DNA of 64,000 nt from RGIG1995 sp045645205 (GCA_045645205.1 JAZRIJ010000083.1:6421-70420); one strand, 5' to 3'. Counted from the first letter of the stretch, positions 36,258 through 45,411 are shown. Numbers and translations are program-made. Notes: generated by a model not told the origin, from the sequence alone.

Positions 36258-37976
36258 TTAAGCGTTTTGTCTGAATTGAAGCTTGTACAGGTCGGCATAA
36301 ATGCCGTTTTCATTTATAAGCTTATTATGGTCGCCCTGCTCAACTATCTTTCCATCGGATATAACGGCTATTTCATCGGCATTTTTTATTGTTGAAAGCC
36401 TGTGAGCGACAACAATGGTCGTTCTGCCTCGGCACAGTTCGTCCAATGCCTGCTGAATAAGAATTTCCGTTGTGTTGTCGAGAGCACTTGTTGCCTCGTC
36501 AAGAATAAGTATAGGCGGATTTTTTAAAAATACTCTCGCAATACAAAGTCTTTGTTTCTGACCGCCGGAAAGTCTGACACCGCGTTCGCCTATAACTGTG
36601 TCATATCCATGTTCAAGGCTCATTATGTAATCGTGAATGTTTGCGCGTTTTGCCGCCTCGATAATTTCCTGTTCGGTCGCGTCAAGCCGTCCGTAAAGTA
36701 TATTATCACGCATACTTGCGTTAAACAAATAAATATCCTGCTGAACTATACCTATATTCTTACGCAGAGATTCAAAGGTAATACCTTTTATATTCATACC
36801 GTCAACAAGTATCTCCCCATCTTCTATCTTATAGAAGTTGGGTATAAGATGACATATTGTAGTTTTTCCGCCTCCGCTCGGACCTACCAAGGCAAATGTC
36901 TTGCCCTTTTCAATCTTTAGGTCAATATTGTTCAGAACCTCTTTTTCGGTGTCATAACTGTATGAAACGTTTTTAAATTCGATATGACCTTCAAGTCTGT
37001 CAACGTCAATAGCGTTTGGCGACTGTTCTTCGGGGACTGTATCAATTATTTCAAGAAATCTTTCAAATCCCGTAACACCGTTCTGGTACTGCTCCATAAA
37101 TCTTATAAGAGTATTGACAGGACCTAAAAACAGGTTTATTGATACAACGAAAGCCGAGTAATCGGCAAAATTGATTTGTCCGCTGTAAAGAAATAGGCCG
37201 CCCGCAATAAGTATTGCGACATTGAAAATATCGGTAACAAAGGTAGTCATGGAGTGGAACTCGCCCATGGCTTTGTATGCATCTCGTCTTGCTTCCTGGA
37301 ATTGCCTGTTACCGTCCTCGAACTTCTCTTTTTCTTTTTCGGAGTTAGTGAACGCCTTTGTAACACGGATACCGGAAATACTGCTTTCTACCGAGGCATT
37401 TATAATGCCTATTGCCTGTCTGCTTGCCATAAAAGCATTACGCATCTTCTTTCTTGTTTTTACCGAGACAAAAATAAGCAGGGGTACACAAAGAAAGATT
37501 ATCAGAGCAAGCCAAGCATTTATAGAAACAAGGTATGCAAATGAAATTACAACAGAAACTGTAGAAATAATAACGTTTTCCGGACCATGATGGGCAAGCT
37601 CGCTTACATCATTAAGGTCACTCGTCATACGGGTCATAATTTTACCTGTTTCATTATTGTCATAAAACGAAAAAGGCAGTTTTTGCAGGTGCGTAAAAAG
37701 TTCGCTTCTCATTTGCGCTTGCATTTTAACACCCATAATATGTCCCTGATATTGAATAAAATAGTTTAGACCCATTCTGACAGCATACAACAAAAATAAA
37801 GATATGCCGAAAATAATTATCATTCTGTAATTTTTGTTGGGAATAAGGTCATTGAGCATAGTTCTTGTAACCATAGGATACAGTATTCCCACAAGTGATA
37901 CCAAAAGAGAAGCTGTCATATCTAAAATAAATATCTTCTTATGTGGTCTGTAGTAAACCAGAAATCGTTTCAACAT
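36258..37976 (-). CDS. ABC exporter, fused permease and ATPase
   Basis: 572-residue half-transporter of the MsbA/BmrA type. Six membrane helices lie in residues about 15-300, and the nucleotide-binding domain in about 335-570 has Walker A GPSGGGKTT, Q-loop VQQDIYLF, signature LSGGQKQRL, Walker B ILILDEATSALD and the switch His in VVAHRLST. It probably works as a homodimer exporting lipids, drugs or peptides; the substrate is not predictable. It lies 23 bases upstream of mnmE on the same strand. Confidence 0.9.
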   Translation of the reverse strand: MLKRFLVYYRPHKKIFILDMTASLLVSLVGILYPMVTRTMLNDLIPNKNYRMIIIFGISLFLLYAVRMGLNYFIQYQGHIMGVKMQAQMRSELFTHLQKLPFSFYDNNETGKIMTRMTSDLNDVSELAHHGPENVIISTVSVVISFAYLVSINAWLALIIFLCVPLLIFVSVKTRKKMRNAFMASRQAIGIINASVESSISGIRVTKAFTNSEKEKEKFEDGNRQFQEARRDAYKAMGEFHSMTTFVTDIFNVAILIAGGLFLYSGQINFADYSAFVVSINLFLGPVNTLIRFMEQYQNGVTGFERFLEIIDTVPEEQSPNAIDVDRLEGHIEFKNVSYSYDTEKEVLNNIDLKIEKGKTFALVGPSGGGKTTICHLIPNFYKIEDGEILVDGMNIKGITFESLRKNIGIVQQDIYLFNASMRDNILYGRLDATEQEIIEAAKRANIHDYIMSLEHGYDTVIGERGVRLSGGQKQRLCIARVFLKNPPILILDEATSALDNTTEILIQQALDELCRGRTTIVVAHRLSTIKNADEIAVISDGKIVEQGDHNKLINENGIYADLYKLQFRQNA

Positions 37977-38011
37977 ATAATTACTCCTTTTTAGAAAATT
38001 AATAACGTTCT

Positions 38012-38785
38012 TTAGATAAAAAACGTAGGCTCTTTTCGGGATGCAACCTTGAGTAATATACCTTCGAAGCCTGCTAAGGCGCGGGAGGTTATATTAAATG
38101 CAATTTCGGGAGTGTTGTTTTCTTCACTCAAATGTCCAAGCATAAAATTTTTGGTGCCATGTTCGGCAAGAAAACGCGCAAATGCTGCGCAGTCATAGTT
38201 TGACAAATGTCCGTGCTCGGAACGTATTCTGTCCTTAAGATGCTGAGGATATGAACCTATTTCAAGCTTCTTATCGTCATAATTTGACTCAAGAACAACG
38301 CTGTTGCATTTTAGAAGAGCATCAACCGCCGCCCTGTCAATGTAACCCATATCTGTGGCAATTCCAAACTTGTCTTTTTCTGTTTCAAATGTATATCCAA
38401 CGCAGGCGGAGCTGTCGTGAGATGAGTAAAATGACCTTACTGTAAGTCCGTCTAAAACACACTGGAAGTTAAGCTCGTGTTCAACAATGTTTTTTGTCTC
38501 AGGATACTTAAATCTATATTCTTCTGCCGATGGTCTTGTCATATGTATGGGGATATCACTCTTCTTGGATAGCACGGCAAGACCTTTAACATGATCAATA
38601 TGCTCATGTGTTATAAATATTGCCTTTATGTTAGTTATATCCGAGCCTAAAAGTCTCAGCCTTTCGCAAATGCACCTTGCTGAAATACCGGCATCAATAA
38701 GCACCTCGGTATTACCGCTTTTTAAGTAATATGCGTTACCGCTTGAGCTTGCCGCCAAAGCCGTAACGCTGATTTTATTGTTCAT
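38012..38785 (-). CDS. MBL-fold metallohydrolase (WalJ/YycJ family)
   Basis: 257-residue metallo-beta-lactamase-fold protein. ASSSGNAYYLKSGNTEVLIDAG at the start and the metal motif ITHEHIDHVKGL are those of the YycJ/WalJ family, which in low-GC Gram-positives is linked to the WalRK operon and to DNA repair. Further ligands appear as SHDSSACVG and LGHLSEENN. No walRK genes are present here. It is followed 35 bases later by the ABC exporter gene. Confidence 0.85.
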   Translation of the reverse strand: MNNKISVTALAASSSGNAYYLKSGNTEVLIDAGISARCICERLRLLGSDITNIKAIFITHEHIDHVKGLAVLSKKSDIPIHMTRPSAEEYRFKYPETKNIVEHELNFQCVLDGLTVRSFYSSHDSSACVGYTFETEKDKFGIATDMGYIDRAAVDALLKCNSVVLESNYDDKKLEIGSYPQHLKDRIRSEHGHLSNYDCAAFARFLAEHGTKNFMLGHLSEENNTPEIAFNITSRALAGFEGILLKVASRKEPTFFI

Positions 38786-38830
38786 TTTTCCACCGTTTGT
38801 ATTTAATATATTATGGATGACGGGTATATT

Positions 38831-39274
38831 CTACTTTACCAAAAACAGAAGATACAGCATATCAAAAAGCAGAGTAAATATTAGCGGAATAAGGACAAAA
38901 AGCAGTTTTTTTGCCTTTTTTCTGCTTTTCAGCAGGTTTTCAATAAATTCTTCTTTTTGCTTGTCTGTCATATCATCCCGAAGCTGTTCTTTTGTGGGAA
39001 TATCATTGGACATGCCTCTGTTCATTATTATAAAAATTGCTGCAAGCACCGCTGTTGCTATAATGTAAACAGTAACAACAATGTCAAGTATAAGCCTGAT
39101 GTTATATATTTCTGCTAGCTTCAGCCCCAGCTGATACAGTCCGAATATTACGACGAAGTAAAGCAAAAGTTTGCCGAGCAGCCGCCAGTTAAACTCAGCG
39201 AAAGACTTTTTAACCGCATTCTTTGCCTCACTTTCGGGGATAAAGCTTCTTCTCTTCTTTTTCTTCTTTGACAT
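38831..39274 (-). CDS. Hypothetical membrane protein, three predicted helices
   Basis: 147 residues: a very basic cytoplasmic N-terminus (KKKKKRR), two hydrophobic segments at about 33-50 and 58-83, a charged helical loop (about 90-120) and a C-terminal hydrophobic segment (about 123-146). Family not recognised. It sits 45 bases upstream of the WalJ-like gene on the same strand and may be co-transcribed. Confidence 0.6.
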   Translation of the reverse strand: MSKKKKKRRSFIPESEAKNAVKKSFAEFNWRLLGKLLLYFVVIFGLYQLGLKLAEIYNIRLILDIVVTVYIIATAVLAAIFIIMNRGMSNDIPTKEQLRDDMTDKQKEEFIENLLKSRKKAKKLLFVLIPLIFTLLFDMLYLLFLVK

Positions 39275-39419
39275 TTTAAATAACCTTTACGGCGCCGTCA
39301 TTTCTTACTCAAAGTGCCACACAGTTTCCCTCGCCGAACACCTTTTCTATTTTAATTTTTGTAGAGTTTTCTTTTCTTGTATATGTTTTTTATCATCTGT
39401 TCTTAAAAATTTAAGTATT

Positions 39420-39830
39420 TTAATTAAATTTTGCAAGCTCATTAAGAGTAAACTTATAAAGTCCCTGAGCCATTATTGTCAGTTTTTTTGCTGTTGCCTT
39501 GTCTATATTAAGCGGAAAGTCGGGCGGATAGCGTGTCTGTATATAGTAGTTATTCAAAGCGACACATTCATCTATCCAGTCAAAAAATCCGTTGTTTACC
39601 TTAGCGGCAGTTTTGCATAAAAATATTATATTATGACCGTCGGGAGCGTATCCCTTTTGGGCAAGCATAAAGGCTTTCAGAGCCTTTTCAATAGCCTGAT
39701 GAGAGTGAAACGCCGACAAGAGCAAGGTGTGTGGATTTTTCCGTAACTGAGATGCGGCGTGTAGGTCATTTTCGGCATATATCATCCAGTCGGTGTAAGC
39801 CTTGCTGTCCTTGGATTTATGCCTTGCCAT
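39420..39830 (-). CDS. HEPN-domain protein (HEPN/MNT pair)
   Basis: 136-residue all-helical HEPN protein of the PF05168-like group. The sequence has WMIYAENDLHAASQLRKN, SHQAIEKALKAFML and the family end piece NYYIQTRYPPDFPLN. HEPN proteins paired with MNT nucleotidyltransferases are toxin-antitoxin or regulatory modules. The RNase motif Arg-x4-6-His of active HEPN toxins is not evident, so this copy may be a binding or regulatory member. It overlaps the MNT gene by 14 bases. Confidence 0.82.
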   Translation of the reverse strand: MARHKSKDSKAYTDWMIYAENDLHAASQLRKNPHTLLLSAFHSHQAIEKALKAFMLAQKGYAPDGHNIIFLCKTAAKVNNGFFDWIDECVALNNYYIQTRYPPDFPLNIDKATAKKLTIMAQGLYKFTLNELAKFN

Positions 39831-40140
39831 ACACCACGCACCCCTTTCGCGCTATACGGGAGGCAAAGCTATCGCTTTGTTGTGTTAAATTTTCCCATTC
39901 CGACGGACTGTATAAAAAAATGTCGAAAGGAATCTCGCTGTCTATTTCAATATAAGCCTTTTTTATCCATGCGTTCTTATCGTTTGTGTTTGCAACAACG
40001 CAAACATCAAGGTCGGTAACAGTATTTTCATTTTCACTTCGTTTAACGCCAAAAACAATGATCTTTTCAACCTGAAAAAGCCTCTTTATCTCGTTACATA
40101 TAAAACCTATTTCTTTTGATTCGCATAAATTGCCTAACAT
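39817..40140 (-). CDS. MNT-type nucleotidyltransferase-domain protein (degenerate motif)
   Basis: 107-residue minimal nucleotidyltransferase, partner of the HEPN gene. The active-site pattern of the family is Gly-Ser followed by Asp-x-Asp; here the first part reads VFGVKRSENE, so the serine is replaced by Val, while the TDLDVCVV pair of aspartates is kept. Partners of this type AMPylate HEPN toxins. With the altered motif, activity is uncertain. Start chosen at ATG 40140, preceded by GGGGGTG; the ATG at 40167 has no ribosome site. Confidence 0.75.
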   Translation of the reverse strand: MLGNLCESKEIGFICNEIKRLFQVEKIIVFGVKRSENENTVTDLDVCVVANTNDKNAWIKKAYIEIDSEIPFDIFLYSPSEWENLTQQSDSFASRIARKGCVVYGKA

Positions 40141-40308
40141 ATTTGTATAACACCCCCATATATGCATTTTGTCTTAAAATAAAGTATAACATACAAAGAG
40201 GTAAATGTAAAGAAAAATTATTAATGTGCCAAACAAGTTTTTTATTTTATAAACCTTTAAGAACTGAAAGGAGAGAGAAAAATAAAAAAAATAATTTAAA
40301 AGAATTGA

Positions 40309-40629
40309 AAAAATGAATTGGAGTTTGTGCGGTATTTTGGAGTAACAAACAAAAGCTTGTGAGATTGGAAAAGCAATTATACCGGATGTTACTATGTTTG
40401 TTCATTATGATACAATTGAAGTAGATAAATAAAATTAGATTTACAACGAGGAATCCAAAGACTGTATTATTTTGCAACCAAAGGTATTAGTCCTGAAGGT
40501 GTATATGTACGGCAAGGCACATTAGCTGCTCCATCAACCGCATCTCGTTTGCTTCGACATATGGTAAATGACGGATTGTTTATTCAAAAAGGAAGTGCAA
40601 GAAGCACTAAATATTATTTGGCTAATTAA
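40309..40629 (+). pseudogene. Decayed AlbA_2 (Schlafen-like)/winged-helix regulator gene
   Basis: Fragments of one protein occur in order but in three reading-frame pieces. First is RYFGVTNKS (40330-40356). Next is ACEIGKAIIPDVTMFVHYDT and continuation (40355-40425). Last is LQRGIQR then YYFATKGISPEGVYVRQG (40429-40512), followed directly by a winged-helix piece ASRLLRHMVNDGLFIQKG and KYYLAN-stop (40540-40629). The middle pieces match the AlbA_2 putative DNA-binding domain and the end matches the usual C-terminal winged helix, with the region between them deleted. Frameshifts near 40357 and 40426 and the deletion mark a dead gene. Confidence 0.62.
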
Positions 40630-40638
40630 TAAAACAAA

Positions 40639-40670
40639 AAGGGAAAACTTTTTGAAAGAAGTTTTCCCTT
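40639..40670 (-). terminator. Terminator after the KDG kinase gene
   Basis: 12-bp perfect stem (40639-40650 with 40659-40670), followed on the minus strand by TTTGTTTT. It ends the minus-strand kinase transcript. Confidence 0.8.
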
Positions 40671-40689
40671 TTGTGCTTATAATTTTATT

Positions 40690-41766
40690 TTATCTCTTAA
40701 CTCTTGCATTTCCGCCATAGATAGCCCAAACCTGATCTTCATCGGAAGGCTGTGCATAGTCAGTGAGGAATGTTGTCGCCATAGCGCCTGTTGCCCAACC
40801 GAATTTAACCCATTTTTCAGGTTCCCAACCTTTAAGAATGGAGTAAAGCAGACCGCCTACGAAGCCGTCGCCGCCGCCGATTCTGTCAAGAACACGGATC
40901 TCGCGAGGTTCTTCAATGTACCATTCGTCGCCAACCAATGTTATAGCGCCCCAGAGGTGAGCATTTACGTTAATAACCTGACGGAGTGTTGTAGCAAATA
41001 CCGATGTTTCGGGGAATGCTTTTTTAACTCTTGCGGTCATTTCCTTGAAGTTTTCAATCTTGGAAGCAATATCTTTGCCGCCTGCTTCAGGACCTTCAAT
41101 GCCGAGGCAAAGCTGGAAGTCTTCTTCGTTACCAATAAGAATATCGGAAACACTTGCAATCTCTGTAAAGATGTCGTGCAATTCCTGTTCTCTGCCCTCC
41201 CAGAAGGATGCTCTGTGGTTAAGGTCAAAGGAAATAAGTGTGCCGTACTTTTTAGCAGCTCTTGCAAGCTCAAGGCAGAATTTGCTTGTTTCGGGAGAAA
41301 GGGCTGCGATAAGACCGGAAAGGTGGAGTATCTGAACGCCTTCTTCGCCAAAAATTCTTTCGAGATCGAAGTCTTCAAGGCAGAGTGTTCTGCCTACTTC
41401 GCCTGCTCTGTCATTGGTAACACGGGGACCTCTTAAGCCGTAACCGCTGTCAGCAATGTTGAACTGGTGGCGGTAACCCCAAGGTCCGCCTTGCTCTATT
41501 TCTTTACCCTCGTAGTCCATACCTCTTGCGCGAAGATTTTGTTTAATAAAGGCTGCAATGGGACTGCCCTTTACAAACTTTGTGAGAACCTTAACAGGAA
41601 GACCGAGATAAGAAGAAATGCTTGCAACATTTGTTTCTGCGCTTGTTGCCTGCATACGAAACATATCGCTTGCGGCAACGGGCTGACCGTTTTCGGGAGT
41701 AATTCTAACGCCCATACTTGTGGGAACCACAAGGGAGTATTTACAATTTTTCTTAAGTTCTTTCAT
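40690..41766 (-). CDS. kdgK: 2-keto-3-deoxygluconate kinase-like sugar kinase (PfkB family)
   Basis: 358-residue PfkB-family kinase. The N-terminal substrate lobe includes ATSAETNVASISSYLGL, and SFDLNHRASFW is characteristic of KDG kinases. The ATP/catalytic end is LDRIGGGDGFVGGLLYSI. It would make 2-keto-3-deoxy-6-phosphogluconate for the Entner-Doudoroff/pectin routes; the aldolase (eda) is not adjacent. It is 36 bases behind gnd on the same strand, with strongly biased codons like gnd, so both appear highly expressed together. Confidence 0.82.
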   Translation of the reverse strand: MKELKKNCKYSLVVPTSMGVRITPENGQPVAASDMFRMQATSAETNVASISSYLGLPVKVLTKFVKGSPIAAFIKQNLRARGMDYEGKEIEQGGPWGYRHQFNIADSGYGLRGPRVTNDRAGEVGRTLCLEDFDLERIFGEEGVQILHLSGLIAALSPETSKFCLELARAAKKYGTLISFDLNHRASFWEGREQELHDIFTEIASVSDILIGNEEDFQLCLGIEGPEAGGKDIASKIENFKEMTARVKKAFPETSVFATTLRQVINVNAHLWGAITLVGDEWYIEEPREIRVLDRIGGGDGFVGGLLYSILKGWEPEKWVKFGWATGAMATTFLTDYAQPSDEDQVWAIYGGNARVKR

Positions 41767-41802
41767 AATAATTCTCCAATCGAAATAGTTTATTGAAGTG
41801 TA

Positions 41803-43254
41803 TTAGACCACATAGTTAGAAGCTGCAGTATCGCCGCCTTCACCTGTCCAGTTGGTGTGGAAGAACTGACCGCGGGGAGCATCTGTACGTTCATATGTGT
41901 GAGCGCCGAAGTAGTCTCTCTGAGCTTGGAGAAGGTTTGCGGGAAGCTTTTCGCAACGGTAACCGTCATAGTAAGAAAGCGCTGTTGTCATAGCGGGAGC
42001 GGGAATACCGTTGGAGATAGCGGCAGCGCAAACACGGCGCCAACCTGCCTGTGCGTTATCCATAACATTCTTAAAATAGGGATCAAGGAGAAGGTTTGTA
42101 AGTCCGGGGTTGTTGTCAAAAGCTTCTTTAATCTTGCCGAGGAATACGCTTCTGATGATACAGCCGCCTCTCCACATGAGAGCGATACCGCCGTAGTTGA
42201 GGTTCCAGCCGTATGTCTTAGCTGCCGCGCGCATAAGTGTGTAGCCCTGAGCGTAAGAAACGATCTTTGCCGCAAAGAGAGCATCTTTGATGTCGGAAAT
42301 AAACTGAGCCTTGTCGCCTTCAAACTTGGGGGTAGGTCCTGTGAGAACTTTAGAAGCTTCAACGCGCTCTTCCTTAATAGCGGAAAGGCAGCGTGAGAAT
42401 ACTGCTTCGCCGATAAGTGTCAGCGGAACGCCTTCGTCAAGTGCCGCGATACCTGTCCACTTACCTGTACCCTTCTGACCTGCTGTGTCAAGAATCTTGT
42501 CAACGATAGCAGAGCCGTCTGTGTCCTTGTAACCGAGAATATCACGTGTGATCTCTATGAGATAGCTGTCAAGGTCGCCCTTGTTGTATTCTGCAAAAAT
42601 TTCGTGCATTTCGTCAGCTGAAAGACCGAGGTAATCACGCATAAGCTGATATGCTTCGCAGATGAGCTGCATATCGCCGTATTCAATACCGTTGTGAACC
42701 ATCTTAACGAAGTGGCCTGCACCGTTTTCGCCAACCCAGTCGCAACAGGGTGAGCCGTCTTCAACCTTAGCGCAGATAGCCTGGAAAATAGGCTTAACTG
42801 ATTCCCAAGCTGCAGGTGAGCCGCCGGGCATCATGCTGGGGCCTTTAAGCGCGCCTTCTTCACCGCCGGAAACACCGGTACCGATGTAAAGGAGACCCTT
42901 TGATTCAACATATGCTGTTCTGCGCGCAGTATCCGGGAAGTGTGAGTTACCGCCGTCAATAATGATGTCGCCTTCTTCAAGAAGGGGGATGAGCTGTTCA
43001 ATCGTGCTGTCAACAGCGCCGCCCGCTTTGATCATCATCATAACCTTACGGGGCTTTGCGAGAGAGTCAACAAGCTCCTGAAGGCTGTATGTGCCTACAA
43101 TGTTCTTACCCTTTGCTCTGCCTTCAACAAAGCTCTTTACCTTTTCTGTTGTACGGTTGTAAACCGACACGGTAAAGCCGTGGCTTTCCATGTTCATAAC
43201 GAGGTTTTCACCCATTACGGCAAGACCAATAAGTCCGATGTCTGATTTTTTCAT
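41803..43254 (-). CDS. gnd: 6-phosphogluconate dehydrogenase, decarboxylating
   Basis: 483-residue pentose-phosphate enzyme converting 6-phosphogluconate to ribulose-5-phosphate, CO2 and NAD(P)H. The Rossmann motif is IGLIGLAVMGENL at the N-terminus; the substrate/catalytic signature is GVSGGEEGALKGPSMMPGG, the general base Lys lies in HFVKMVHNGIEYGDMQ, and the C-terminal tail has RRDYFGAHTYER-like AQRDYFGAHTYERTD. Start ATG 43254 after GGAG; the frame from 43290 is too long. A short perfect hairpin lies in the leader at 43271-43288. Confidence 0.95.
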   Translation of the reverse strand: MKKSDIGLIGLAVMGENLVMNMESHGFTVSVYNRTTEKVKSFVEGRAKGKNIVGTYSLQELVDSLAKPRKVMMMIKAGGAVDSTIEQLIPLLEEGDIIIDGGNSHFPDTARRTAYVESKGLLYIGTGVSGGEEGALKGPSMMPGGSPAAWESVKPIFQAICAKVEDGSPCCDWVGENGAGHFVKMVHNGIEYGDMQLICEAYQLMRDYLGLSADEMHEIFAEYNKGDLDSYLIEITRDILGYKDTDGSAIVDKILDTAGQKGTGKWTGIAALDEGVPLTLIGEAVFSRCLSAIKEERVEASKVLTGPTPKFEGDKAQFISDIKDALFAAKIVSYAQGYTLMRAAAKTYGWNLNYGGIALMWRGGCIIRSVFLGKIKEAFDNNPGLTNLLLDPYFKNVMDNAQAGWRRVCAAAISNGIPAPAMTTALSYYDGYRCEKLPANLLQAQRDYFGAHTYERTDAPRGQFFHTNWTGEGGDTAASNYVV

Positions 43255-43270
43255 TATTATTCTCCATTCC

Positions 43271-43288
43271 GCCGCTGATTTCAGCGGC
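43271..43288 (-). promoter_or_regulatory. Hairpin in the gnd leader
   Basis: Perfect 8-bp stem GCCGCTGA/TCAGCGGC with a TT loop, about 16 bases upstream of the gnd start codon and just before its GGAG. No T run follows in either direction, so it is not a simple terminator; it may stabilise the mRNA or separate gnd from the upstream PHP gene by processing. Confidence 0.4.
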
Positions 43289-43327
43289 AAATTATATTAT
43301 AAATTTTTATTTTTCTTAGTTTATAAT

Positions 43328-44155
43328 CTAAAACATTTCTTTGATCAGGTTGTACGGTATCTTCAGGTTTCCGTAGCCTACGCCTAATTTTATATGCGGC
43401 TTGTTTGCTCCGTGAAAGTCTGTACCGCCTGATATTTTGAGGCCGTACTTTTGGGCGAGGGCTTGATATTCTTCCTGCATCTTGTCGTCATACTCGGTAT
43501 AATAACCCTCGAGACCGTCAAGTCCGGCATTCTTTAGACTGACAACATAGGCTTCAAGCTCTTTGTCTTTCATTTTTGTCAAATGCAAATGGGCAAGATA
43601 AGCTTTTCCGCCTGCATTTTTTATAAGTTTTACAGCATCCTCCGGTTGCAAAAGCCTAAGACTGTTAAAAGCCGGTCTTCCCTTTTGCAGATACAGGTCA
43701 AATGCTTCTTTTACCGAGTTGACATACCCTTTGTTTTCCATAACCTTTGCAAAATGAGCCCTGCCTAAGTTACCTATAGGCGAAAGCTTTCTTGCATCTT
43801 CAACCGTTATGTCAAAACCCAGCTTCTGTAATGCCTCTGCTGTTCTTTGGTTGTTTTGCAGTCTCAATTCTTTTGCGAGGTCGATAGCGGCAACAAGCTC
43901 GGAATTATATATGTCTATGCCATATCCCAGTATATGAGTTTCTCCTGTTGATACAGCCGAAAACTCAATTCCGGGTATAACCTCGATTCCGTACTTTTTC
44001 GCTGCTTCGATAGCTTCAGCAACTCCGTCAACTGTATCGTGGTCAGTCAATGCTATTGCGCGTAGCGAGCAGTGTTTTGCCAACGCAACAAGGTCTGTAG
44101 GAGACATTGAGCCGTCGGAAAAATGTGAATGTGTGTGAAGATCAATGTAATCCAT
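43328..44155 (-). CDS. PHP-domain phosphoesterase (YciV/RNase AM-like)
   Basis: 275-residue PHP-fold phosphoesterase. Metal ligands appear as DLHTHSHFSDGSMSP at the N-terminus, LTDHDTVDG, EVIPGIEFS, AHLHLTKM and SGGTDFHGANKPH at the C-terminus. This is the arrangement of the YciV group, which includes 3',5'-bisphosphate nucleotidases and RNase AM. Start is ATG 44155, whose A is the last base of the upstream gene's TAA (TAATG), so translation is coupled to the LarA-like gene. Confidence 0.85.
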   Translation of the reverse strand: MDYIDLHTHSHFSDGSMSPTDLVALAKHCSLRAIALTDHDTVDGVAEAIEAAKKYGIEVIPGIEFSAVSTGETHILGYGIDIYNSELVAAIDLAKELRLQNNQRTAEALQKLGFDITVEDARKLSPIGNLGRAHFAKVMENKGYVNSVKEAFDLYLQKGRPAFNSLRLLQPEDAVKLIKNAGGKAYLAHLHLTKMKDKELEAYVVSLKNAGLDGLEGYYTEYDDKMQEEYQALAQKYGLKISGGTDFHGANKPHIKLGVGYGNLKIPYNLIKEMF

Positions 44156-45411
44156 TACTGAATTTTGTCTTTCGTTGCCCACAGCCCCAGAGCGGGATTG
44201 CTGATATAAAATATTTCCTCGCCATCAACGGTGTTGTAGCCGTCAACAAGCTTTGTAATATCGTATTTTTTGATCGCCTCTTCGTAAGGCATATATTTGA
44301 AGTTTACGCCCTCGACCTCTTCTTTTGTAATCTTGCGCGTTGCGTAGGTTATGCTGAATCTGTCGTCAGAAGAACCGTGAATAAGGTGAGCTGCTGTAGA
44401 AAGGTTGTTTGCAAGATCCTCATTTTCGTTTACTAATTCAAGAACTCTTTCTCTGCCCACATAACCGTATTTTCTGATAAGTTTGTCATTTTCGCTGTCT
44501 TCGCCGAACTTTGCAACCTCGGGAGCGAGAACGATAAGTTCACCGCCGTCGGCAATTGCCATTCTTGTTCTGTAGACGGCTTTGTTGCCCAGCCAAGTGC
44601 TCTTAAATTCTCTGCCGTCAAGATAAACGACAACCTTTTTCAAGGGTTTATCAAGGTAGTTGAGATTTTTTTCTTGACTCAAAGCAACCGCTTCTTCAAA
44701 CAGCTTTCTTTCTCTTCCGATAAACAAGCCATGAATATGAACATCATCGCCGGTGTTGGTTGTAACGGTGAGAACATACATGAGCGGAATGTTTTGTATA
44801 AAGTTTTCTTCGGCGTAGTCAAATACTTTTCGTACCGGAGAGAAATCTTTGCCCATAATTCTTTCCATACCGTAGAACGCTCCAAGCATATGAGAACTGT
44901 TTATCATTGAACTGCCGCCGCAACCGACAAAGATGTTTTTTGAGTAGTTTGCCATACCTACGACCTCATGAGGAACGACCTGACCCATGGAGATTATCAA
45001 GTCATATTCTCCGGAAACCAAACGTTTGTTTACTTCAACGTCAATTTTGGTGTTTACAAGACCTTCGGATACTTCAGATACAAATTCAGCAGGAACTTCG
45101 CCCAGCTTTACAACGTCTGTTTTCCAGTTGTGTCCTAAAAATTTTTCATAGGGAATATCCTCGCCGAAAAACATCTTACACTCAGCTTCAGACATAAGCT
45201 CGTGAGTGCCTAGTGCAGGCATAATGTCAACGATACAGTTGTCTTTCAAAAGGTTGTAATACATAGAACAAATTTTACCTGCGCCCGAATACAGTCTTGT
45301 GTGGTCGGGGGGGAGGAGTAAAACTTTTTTAAGTTTTTTATTTTCTATAGACTTTTTAAGGGCATCGAGAAGTTCGATATCGCCTATTCCCTGTTCGCTT
45401 TTTATAACCAT
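44155..45411 (-). CDS. LarA-like nickel-pincer racemase/epimerase
   Basis: 418-residue member of the lactate racemase (LarA, DUF2088) family. The N-terminal catalytic/substrate motif is PPDHTRLYSGAG; the central block VPHEVVGMANYSKNIFVGCG contains the His and the Lys expected to hold the nickel-pincer nucleotide. Family members racemise lactate or epimerise other alpha-hydroxy acids, including sugar acids. As it sits with gnd and a KDG kinase, an aldonate substrate is a reasonable inference, not shown. The cofactor genes larB, larC and larE are not in the window. First gene of a coupled pair with the PHP gene. Confidence 0.82.
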   Translation of the reverse strand: MVIKSEQGIGDIELLDALKKSIENKKLKKVLLLPPDHTRLYSGAGKICSMYYNLLKDNCIVDIMPALGTHELMSEAECKMFFGEDIPYEKFLGHNWKTDVVKLGEVPAEFVSEVSEGLVNTKIDVEVNKRLVSGEYDLIISMGQVVPHEVVGMANYSKNIFVGCGGSSMINSSHMLGAFYGMERIMGKDFSPVRKVFDYAEENFIQNIPLMYVLTVTTNTGDDVHIHGLFIGRERKLFEEAVALSQEKNLNYLDKPLKKVVVYLDGREFKSTWLGNKAVYRTRMAIADGGELIVLAPEVAKFGEDSENDKLIRKYGYVGRERVLELVNENEDLANNLSTAAHLIHGSSDDRFSITYATRKITKEEVEGVNFKYMPYEEAIKKYDITKLVDGYNTVDGEEIFYISNPALGLWATKDKIQ

